Virus record (IMG/VR): IMGVR_UViG_3300032770_000001
Location: 62,001 to 126,000 of that record
Direction: 5' to 3' (one strand)
Source of the DNA: a virus
DNA: 64,000 bases
The notes beneath the pieces are model-generated. The model had not been told where the DNA came from and ran no database searches. It saw nothing but the letters and a program-made list of their open reading frames with translations. A program made the position numbers and the translations under genes. The stretch's first letter is position 1. The number at the start of each line of letters is the position of its first letter. Below are positions 31,675 to 37,365 of the stretch, in pieces.

Positions 31675-31827
31675 ATGGAAAAGTTACTTCGCAAAATCGG
31701 GGAATGGTTGAAAGAGTGGGAGTGCAAGCATCCTTCTCTCGTTTGGTCTCGTCTCATTAAAGTGGGAAAGCGTATGGGACGCATGTGTCCTGATTGCGAA
31801 ATGTTCATTGAAGATTTGGGCGTGTAG
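31675..31827 (+). CDS. Small CPxC protein between tRNAs, 50 aa
   Basis: ATG 9 nt after the CCA of tRNA-Val, with no ribosome site. Begins MEKLLRKIGEWLKEWECKHP and ends with MCPDCEMFIEDLGV. The TAG stop is made from U8-A9-G10 of the following tRNA-Ala, and the last codons are the tRNA 5' acceptor strand. It is an unusual but coherent overlap, seen also at 29550. Confidence 0.5.
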   Translation: MEKLLRKIGEWLKEWECKHPSLVWSRLIKVGKRMGRMCPDCEMFIEDLGV

Positions 31828-31893
31828 TTCAGTTGGGAGAACGCTTCCCTCGCACGGAAGAGGTCACGAGTTCAACTCTCGTCACGTCCACCA
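31818..31893 (+). tRNA. tRNA-Ala(CGC)
   Basis: Acceptor GGGCGTG/CACGTCC with G3-U70, identical in acceptor to the UGC gene. Anticodon stem CTTCC/GGAAG with loop CTCGCAC, T-arm ACGAG TTCAACT CTCGT, ACCA. Reads GCG. Confidence 0.92.
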
Positions 31894-31897
31894 GTTT

Positions 31898-31958
31898 TAC
31901 GGATGCCTAGAAGTTGGAGGCACGCAATATCAGCGGCGGGTTCGATGTCCGCTCCGTA
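31898..31958 (+). other. tRNA-like structure lacking an anticodon arm
   Basis: Acceptor TACGGA/TCCGTA, D-arm GCCT...AGGC, and T-arm GCGGG TTCGATG TCCGC, with only about 14 nt where the anticodon arm and variable loop should be. It lies between two canonical tRNAs. Confidence 0.45.
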
Positions 31959-31959
31959 T

Positions 31960-32035
31960 GCGCGGCTAGCTCAGTGGTTAGAGCACTTGCTTGACACGCA
32001 AGAGGTCGCAGGTTCGAGTCCTGCGCTGCGCACCA
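31960..32035 (+). tRNA. tRNA-Val(GAC)
   Basis: Acceptor GCGCGGC/GCTGCGC, D-arm GCTCAGTGGTTAGAGC, anticodon stem CTTGC/GCAAG with loop TTGACAC, T-arm GCAGG TTCGAGT CCTGC, ACCA. Reads GUU/GUC. Confidence 0.93.
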
Positions 32036-32040
32036 AGTTT

Positions 32041-32127
32041 GGAAGTGTAGCTCAATTCAGGAGAGCAACATACGACGCCGCGAGGCGCACGTGGCATGTG
32101 GTGCAGTGAGAGGCTCACCCACTTCCA
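32041..32127 (+). other. tRNA-like structure with aberrant anticodon and T arms
   Basis: A perfect 7-bp acceptor (GGAAGTG/CACTTCC) and a canonical D-arm (GCTC AATTCAGGA GAGC). The remainder is a GC-rich hairpin (GCC GCGA GGC) and a GTGAG/CTCAC hairpin without a TTCRA loop. No CCA is encoded. Bases 32128-32296 downstream hold nothing I can identify. Confidence 0.4.
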
Positions 32128-32296
32128 AAGTTTTTGTACCGGGTTGGTGGGGGAATATATCGAATACCCCCATGCGGTGTCGATGACGCGGCTGCTATCG
32201 CTAAACGCGGCACTGCTTTGTGACAACCCTGATCGAAGCGGCTGCATAATGCCCCGTCCATAGCAGTGGATGGTCAAAAGCAGCCGTAGAGTTTAC

Positions 32297-32370
32297 GGCC
32301 CTATCTTCTAGTGGCAGGAAACCCGACTCTCAATCGGAAAACGCGAGTTCGATTCTCGCTAGGGCTACCA
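32297..32370 (+). tRNA. tRNA-Glu(CUC)
   Basis: Acceptor GGCCCTA/TAGGGCT with G1-U72, D-arm TTCT/AGGA, anticodon loop CTCTCAA on CCGA/TCGG, T-arm GCGAG TTCGATT CTCGC, ACCA. Last tRNA of the array; reads GAG. Confidence 0.9.
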
Positions 32371-32595
32371 TAATCTGAACTTCGGCAGGTCGGCAGGACG
32401 CCGAAGATTTCCAAGGCGACGGGCTCTCGTCGCCTTTCTTGCGACCGCAGGACATCCCGTAATCATGGGGGAACACCGGGGCGGGTCACCTTGACCTCCC
32501 GATAGGGCATTCCGCAGGTCACCGTATTTGGCTACCTGACCGCAACCGTAGTAGCAGAGGATGTCTCCGGTGTGGTCTTCGATGAGTTTGCCCAT
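32365..32595 (-). CDS. Zinc-binding remnant of a homing-endonuclease-like protein
   Basis: 76 residues. Residues 10-50 (ILCYYGCGQVAKYGDLRN...RCSPMITGCPAV) match the Cys-rich N-terminal module of phage homing endonucleases. The catalytic part is missing, and the C-terminus reads through the tRNA-array terminator hairpins. No ribosome site is evident, and it overlaps the upstream minus-strand gene by 64 nt. Probably a truncated relic. Confidence 0.4.
   Translation of the reverse strand: MGKLIEDHTGDILCYYGCGQVAKYGDLRNALSGGQGDPPRCSPMITGCPAVARKATRARRLGNLRRPADLPKFRLW
32413..32440 (+). terminator. Terminator after the tRNA array
   Basis: AAGGCGACG, loop GGCTCT, CGTCGCCTT followed by TCTT. A second hairpin (CTTCGGC/GCCGAAG, 32379-32405) precedes it. 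Confidence 0.75.
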
Positions 32596-32753
32596 ACTGA
32601 AGGTTTCTGTATTGGGCTATCGTAAAAAGCGGGTTGCTCCGCTTTCCACGCTGTGTATCCCACGCCGAGAAATACAACCACCACTACCGAGATCAACGTG
32701 TTTCGTAGTAAAATGTAGATTCGTCCCAGTTTCATCAGTTCGTTTGAGTCCAT
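32532..32753 (-). CDS. Small single-pass membrane protein, 73 aa
   Basis: ATG at 32753 with a perfect AGGAGG ribosome site 6 nt upstream; a longer in-frame start was rejected for that reason. N-terminal charged segment, transmembrane helix at about 17-34 (LLRNTLISVVVVVFLGVGY), and a Ser/Thr/Pro-rich outer tail. The topology suggests a periplasmic C-terminus. Function unknown. Confidence 0.65.
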   Translation of the reverse strand: MDSNELMKLGRIYILLRNTLISVVVVVFLGVGYTAWKAEQPAFYDSPIQKPSVWANSSKTTPETSSATTVAVR

Positions 32754-32998
32754 GTGAATCCTCCTAGTTGATAAGTCGCTCGGACGGGGCAAAACGCACC
32801 ATCCGTTAAAAATAAATCGCACGACAAGGTCGAAGTGTTACACCCTGTCGAGGATAAGTACGTTGGCGGGGTCATTTTCTCCCGGCTCTTCAGAGATATA
32901 AACGGATGAGACGGGTAAATCTTTGCACGATATTTTCGCTCCACTAGGAATATGCGTGGGCGGGGCAAATCCTTACATTTTCGGGTATTAAATCTACA
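32754..32998. promoter_or_regulatory. Divergent intergenic region
   Basis: 245 bp with no gene. On the plus side TTTTCGGGTATTAAAT (32978-32993) matches the element before the gene at 42683 and places the GTG of the phosphoesterase 7 nt after TATTAA. The minus-side promoter for the membrane-protein gene is not clear. Confidence 0.5.
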
Positions 32999-33742
32999 GT
33001 GAAACTCCAACTCATCAGCGATCTGCATACCGAGTTCTACGACATGCCCAAGGTCCACCAGATTCCTCTGGCGAAGGACGTGGACGTGCTCGTGATCGCA
33101 GGTGATCTGATTGTTCCTTCCCGGCAGCATCCCAAGGTGGTGCAGAAGGTCATCCAGTATTGGGCGGACAAGGTGGGACATATCCTGTACGTGTCCGGCA
33201 ACCACGAGTATTACGGTGGTCGTCGAGAAGAGGTCGAGTTCAAGTTGCGGTCGTGGATGCCGAGAAATTTTATCTGGCTCTACAACGATGAGATCACCAT
33301 CAACGGACAGCATTTCTACGGCGGTACGATGTGGTTTAAGCCGGAGCCGTTGAACCAGCTTTACGAGAGCAGTCTGGCGGACTTCTCTGAGATTCATGGC
33401 GATTTCCGCAAGTGGGTGTATGAGGAGAACGCCTTGTTCCGGGAGAATGCCATGAAAGTGGTGACTGAGAATTCGGTCGTGATCTCTCACCATCTGCCGC
33501 ACCCCAGATCAACGCCGTTGCAGTTCATGGGCAGTCCGATCAACCGCTTCTTCGTGTCGGATGAGTCATATCTGATCGAACAGAAACAGCCGAAGCTCTG
33601 GTTGCATGGACACACGCACCACTGGTGCGATTACAATCTTGGCAATACCCGCGTTCTCTGTTACCCTTTCGGTTACCCACATGAGCGACCGAAGCTTCCG
33701 GAGAAACAACAAAATTACGAACCTGAGGTAGTGGAATTATGA
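32999..33742 (+). CDS. Calcineurin-like metallophosphoesterase 1
   Basis: 247 residues, GTG start placed directly after a -10 element (leaderless candidate). All family motifs are present: SDLHTE (about 7-12), AGDL (about 34), GNHEYY (about 66), ISHHLPH (about 161) and LHGHTHH (about 202), which bind two metal ions. Substrates of this class include phosphodiesters, nucleotides and cyclic nucleotides; the particular substrate is not evident. It begins a compact cluster of small genes with ATGA overlap. Confidence 0.85.
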   Translation: MKLQLISDLHTEFYDMPKVHQIPLAKDVDVLVIAGDLIVPSRQHPKVVQKVIQYWADKVGHILYVSGNHEYYGGRREEVEFKLRSWMPRNFIWLYNDEITINGQHFYGGTMWFKPEPLNQLYESSLADFSEIHGDFRKWVYEENALFRENAMKVVTENSVVISHHLPHPRSTPLQFMGSPINRFFVSDESYLIEQKQPKLWLHGHTHHWCDYNLGNTRVLCYPFGYPHERPKLPEKQQNYEPEVVEL

Positions 33743-33957
33743 ATCGTGAACACGTAGGACAGGGCGCACGCAAGGCGGCACGCCGCAAGCTTCGTCACGC
33801 TCTTCGCAAAACCAAACTGGCTGAACTTAGCCGCCTGCATCTGTTCTCTCCCGCAGCCCTGAAGTTTCAGGCTCGCATTGCTGTGGATCGCGAGCTATCG
33901 CAGGGTTCCACTGACAAGAACGCGCACGGTCGCGGTTTGGTGAGAAAGAATGCCTAG
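33739..33957 (+). CDS. Small basic protein, 72 aa
   Basis: ATGA overlap with the phosphoesterase gene. It is Arg/Lys-rich throughout (GARKAARRKLRHALRKTK), suggesting nucleic-acid contact, but no motif is recognised. Confidence 0.55.
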   Translation: MNREHVGQGARKAARRKLRHALRKTKLAELSRLHLFSPAALKFQARIAVDRELSQGSTDKNAHGRGLVRKNA

Positions 33958-34111
33958 CGATCACGCCAAGATCAGCTACCTCAAGAGTGCCATACGCATT
34001 CTCGCGGCGGCGTGTCTGTTCGGTGTCGATCATCACCCACTCATCTGGGTATTTGCGGTGCTGTTTATCATCGCCGAGATCATCGGCATCATTGAGGAAT
34101 TCGGACATTGA
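33950..34111 (+). CDS. Small membrane protein, 53 aa
   Basis: ATG overlapping the previous stop region, with GAGAAAG upstream. The C-terminal half is strongly hydrophobic (LIWVFAVLFIIAEIIGII) and ends in a short acidic tail. Operon position supports it. Confidence 0.5.
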   Translation: MPSDHAKISYLKSAIRILAAACLFGVDHHPLIWVFAVLFIIAEIIGIIEEFGH

Positions 34112-34557
34112 GACCTGCGCAACAAATTCCGACTGACCCGCAGCGGCAGTTGATGCAGACTCTCTGCCTGTTCATCAAGAAATATGGCGTGAAGTGTGAT
34201 CTCGGCTACGCGGTCGAGGTTTCGTTCGACAAATTGGAAGAAGTAGCCCTGCAAGCTCAATTGCAGGTGGATCGGGGAATTAACGGCGTCGTTATTCGAT
34301 ATTTCCCGAATATTACAATCGAGGGGGAACTATCTGATGGTGGACGCACTCAACCTGCCGAAACAACCGAAACGAATGAGCAAGACCGATCTGGAGTGGT
34401 GGATTCTGTTCGGAATCGCCGTCGCCGGAAAGGGCGCAAAGCAAACGCAAGAAAAAATGCGAGTGTTCCTGTCGGACATTCCGAATCCGAGAATCAGCGG
34501 CTCGACGACCTCGGACACGGTGATGGCGGAATTCCGAAAGACGGCGACCCCGTTTGA
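34108..34557 (+). CDS. Hypothetical protein overlapping the glycosylase gene
   Basis: TTG start overlapping the previous stop (TTGA), or ATG at 34153. The first 75 residues (QLMQTLCLFIKKYGVKCDLGYAVEVSFDK...NITIEGEL) look like real protein. The last 70, which overlap the glycosylase gene in another frame, are Arg-rich and probably only permitted read-through. A frameshift or a shortened gene is possible. Confidence 0.4.
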   Translation: MRPAQQIPTDPQRQLMQTLCLFIKKYGVKCDLGYAVEVSFDKLEEVALQAQLQVDRGINGVVIRYFPNITIEGELSDGGRTQPAETTETNEQDRSGVVDSVRNRRRRKGRKANARKNASVPVGHSESENQRLDDLGHGDGGIPKDGDPV

Positions 34558-34993
34558 GCGCGTTCGCTACCTGATCTCCGAAGGCAAACTGCTCTCCCAG
34601 ATGCGAAAGCACAAGCTGGGGAAATACAAACTTTTCAACAAGGCATTTCGTTCAGCCATCAAACTTGATCTGGACACCATCACGGTCGAGGCTCTTGAAC
34701 AAATACCCGGAATCGGTCCGAAGACCGCTCGTATGGTCGCCATGTACGGCTTTCCGGATACTTGCGGCGATGTGGCGGTTCTGGACACCCACATTCTGAA
34801 GTGGCTCCGGCTAAAAGGTTACAATGCTCCTAAATCCACCCCACAAGCCGGGAAGAAATACCTGACGCTGGAGCAAGCTTTTATCGCCGAGGCGAAGAAG
34901 GAAGGCAAGACCCCAGCCGAACTAGACACCGAGATTTGGCAGGCTTACGCCATAAAGCCCGGTTTTACCGACAGTTACGAACAATCCGCCTAA
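34337..34993 (+). CDS. HhH-GPD family DNA glycosylase / AP lyase
   Basis: 218 residues, with GGGGGAA upstream of the ATG. The helix-hairpin-helix is EQIPGIGPKTARMV (about 121-134), whose Lys would be the Schiff-base lysine, and VLDTHILKW (about 148) supplies the catalytic Asp. No Cys cluster follows, so this is not a [4Fe-4S] EndoIII type. It would excise damaged or modified bases. The first 30 residues may be dispensable, since a second ATG lies at about residue 14. Confidence 0.78.
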   Translation: MVDALNLPKQPKRMSKTDLEWWILFGIAVAGKGAKQTQEKMRVFLSDIPNPRISGSTTSDTVMAEFRKTATPFERVRYLISEGKLLSQMRKHKLGKYKLFNKAFRSAIKLDLDTITVEALEQIPGIGPKTARMVAMYGFPDTCGDVAVLDTHILKWLRLKGYNAPKSTPQAGKKYLTLEQAFIAEAKKEGKTPAELDTEIWQAYAIKPGFTDSYEQSA

Positions 34994-35044
34994 CGTGATT
35001 CGCTAGTCCGACTTCGGGGCTCTTTTCATAGGAGCCCTGAATAG

Positions 35045-35710
35045 ATGCCCGTCCGTCTTTCCATTGCCAAACTTGCCGCTTCAGCCGTCGCCCCGCTGAC
35101 GACAACTCCCCAGTTTTCAAACGCTTTGCTGGAATCCGGAGCGACGTGGGCTCAGGATGTGAACTATCTCCGTGACACCTACATGGAAATTCACTCCATC
35201 TGGGAGCGTCTGAAAGACCCCTCGCAGGATAAACAACTCTACACCGAGACCGAACCCCACCTTCGTGAACTGCTCCTCGGCTTGGAAGACGTGAGTAAGC
35301 AGGTCACCAGTCGTGGTGACGTGTATCGGGACGTGACCAATGCCAGCCACGATGCTGAAATTGCCGGATCGTATGCTTCGGCTGAAGACTACGGGCTTGC
35401 TACGGTCTATCAGTCCTACGCCATGATGAAACTTCATCGAGTGCTCGATTCCCTCACTGCCATGGCGAACAAGAGAAAGCACGGCAGCCGAAAAGTTGGC
35501 TATGGGTACGATGTTAGTGGAGAAGTTCAAGAAGGCGGCGGCACCAGCGGTCAAGACAACCATCTGTGGGACTCGGCACAGCCGCAGGATCATCACGAAA
35601 CAAAACCCAGCCCGGTGAATCTGGAGACTGATTTCGAAGCGGAGCAGGATTTCCCAGAGTTGGCCGAATTTAAGAGCAAGCGGGTTGAATTCCCGGCGAG
35701 GATGAGTTAA
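35045..35710 (+). CDS. First gene of the plus-strand structural block, unknown
   Basis: 221 residues, helical in the centre (WAQDVNYLRDTYMEIHSIWERLKD, EPHLRELLLGLEDVSKQV) with a Gly/Gln/His-rich acidic tail. A GGGCTC/GAGCCC hairpin lies just upstream and its 3' arm contains AGGAG before the ATG. The stop overlaps the next ATG (TAATG), coupling it to the fibre genes. A virion or fibre-attachment role is inferred from position only. Confidence 0.55.
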   Translation: MPVRLSIAKLAASAVAPLTTTPQFSNALLESGATWAQDVNYLRDTYMEIHSIWERLKDPSQDKQLYTETEPHLRELLLGLEDVSKQVTSRGDVYRDVTNASHDAEIAGSYASAEDYGLATVYQSYAMMKLHRVLDSLTAMANKRKHGSRKVGYGYDVSGEVQEGGGTSGQDNHLWDSAQPQDHHETKPSPVNLETDFEAEQDFPELAEFKSKRVEFPARMS

Positions 35711-37365
35711 TGCCGAATCCGACAAGAGTTATAGTTTTCAACACAACTGATGCACCCGCTGCTCCGGCGATTCCTCTTCAGACGAACTCCCACCTGATGG
35801 ACATTGTCACCGCAGTAGACGGCGTAATCCAGCCGACACCCGGCCCGTCTGCCGCAGGCGTTCCGGTCGTGCTCAACCCCGCTGGTGTTATCGATCCCAG
35901 CCTGATTAACGCTGGTAGCAAGAACACGGTTGATACTGGCGGTGTGACTAGTGGACAGTTGGTCGGTATCTACGTTCCAACGAGCGGTCCGTACATCGGT
36001 CAACTAACGATTCAGCCAGCGACAGCGAACCCAACAGGTGTTGGTGAGACGGCTCCGGCACCACCGTCTGGCTATCCGCTGGCAGCGGCGGGTTTTGTCT
36101 CAGCATCCGGGCTTGCTGGCACCACGGCAACAGTTTCGTTTTACGGCACATTCAACTACAACGACCCACTGAGTGAGTTTTCCGCATCGTCCATCGGTAT
36201 GCAGGTGTACCTTGCCGACTCCGGCGACGGATCACATGGCGTCGGAGCTATCACCCTAACGCTGCCGAGCGCACCCGGAACGCTCAAACAGGCGGTCGGT
36301 ATCGTGGTCGCCTACAATTCGGGTGTCGTCACGTGCGAATTCGTTCCATCATTCCCCGGCAGCATTCCGGTTACATTCGGTAACGTACTGGCAGGTACCA
36401 ACACAGGTCAAGCTCTCGTGGTCGGTACGGGATCGACTCTATCATTTTCCGGTTCCGGCACCATTAACGCAAATCAGATCACCGGAGACCCGGTCAATAC
36501 ATCCGGTCGAACGAGTGGACAGGCTCTTATTTGGAGCGGTACCGCATGGGCTCCAGCAACAGTTTCGGCGGCTCCGGGCGGTTCTAACGGACAGCTTCAG
36601 TTCAATAACTCCGGCTCTTTTGGTGGGGCGTCCAACAGCAGTGTGGGCGGTACGGGTGCTGTCGTGCTTGGCAACGTCAATGACCCCAGTCCCGTTTCGA
36701 CAACCGCATTTACCGTCAGTGCTTCTGGTGGTATCGCCATCTCCGCTCAAGACTGGTATAGCTCGAACGAAGGTTTCATTGTCGCAAACATGCAGACTAG
36801 TGGTCTGTTGAATGTTCAGGGCATCAATATCCAGAGCAGCATTTCCATCGGGGCAGTTCCGCCGCTAGTCGTTCATGGAGGTAATGCAGGCAGCCCGGAC
36901 ATCGCAGATTTTATTACAGCCGTTGGCGGCACACCATCCAACGTCAAGACCGTTTGGATCGATTACAACGGCAACTTGAACCTCGGCGGCGGTGGAAGCG
37001 GCGGCATCAAGGACAGTACAGGATCACTGGGCACTTCCGGGCAGGCGCTCACAACAACTGGAACTCAAGTTCTCTGGGCTTCCGCTGATACCAGTGTGAA
37101 CATGCGGTCGCAGCGTTTTTCCGCAGGCGCGGTCGCCGCTGGGACTTTTGCCGGGCCGTTCTCGATCACCTTTTCTCCGGCATACGCGGACAACAACTAC
37201 ACCGCTGAAATCAGCGTTGAGCTTGATACTGACGCTGGGTTTGCACCCGTGGTGACTGGTGGGTTTACAAAGCAAGCCGCAGGAGCGGGAATCAACGTGA
37301 CGGTGATGAACAACGACAGTAGCTCACATAACGTGACTATTCACGTAATAGCGAGGCACGACTAA
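35710..37365 (+). CDS. Tail fibre/adhesin protein 1
   Basis: 551 residues rich in Gly, Ser, Thr and Asn. The central GSNGQLQFNNSGSFGG segment (about 290-310) is a motif common in phage fibres and precedes beta-rich repeats. The C-terminal 100 residues (FSAGAVAAGTFAGPFSITF...NVTIHVIARHD) form a compact beta domain suited to receptor contact. It overlaps both neighbours by one base. Confidence 0.65.
   Translation: MPNPTRVIVFNTTDAPAAPAIPLQTNSHLMDIVTAVDGVIQPTPGPSAAGVPVVLNPAGVIDPSLINAGSKNTVDTGGVTSGQLVGIYVPTSGPYIGQLTIQPATANPTGVGETAPAPPSGYPLAAAGFVSASGLAGTTATVSFYGTFNYNDPLSEFSASSIGMQVYLADSGDGSHGVGAITLTLPSAPGTLKQAVGIVVAYNSGVVTCEFVPSFPGSIPVTFGNVLAGTNTGQALVVGTGSTLSFSGSGTINANQITGDPVNTSGRTSGQALIWSGTAWAPATVSAAPGGSNGQLQFNNSGSFGGASNSSVGGTGAVVLGNVNDPSPVSTTAFTVSASGGIAISAQDWYSSNEGFIVANMQTSGLLNVQGINIQSSISIGAVPPLVVHGGNAGSPDIADFITAVGGTPSNVKTVWIDYNGNLNLGGGGSGGIKDSTGSLGTSGQALTTTGTQVLWASADTSVNMRSQRFSAGAVAAGTFAGPFSITFSPAYADNNYTAEISVELDTDAGFAPVVTGGFTKQAAGAGINVTVMNNDSSSHNVTIHVIARHD

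Noticed and set aside
28163-32370. CRISPR array
   Set aside because: The regular spacing of similar elements is explained by tRNA genes; there is no constant direct repeat with unique spacers.
32735-33502. 255-codon ORF on the minus strand
   Set aside because: Antisense to the metallophosphoesterase, whose motifs are all in the plus frame.
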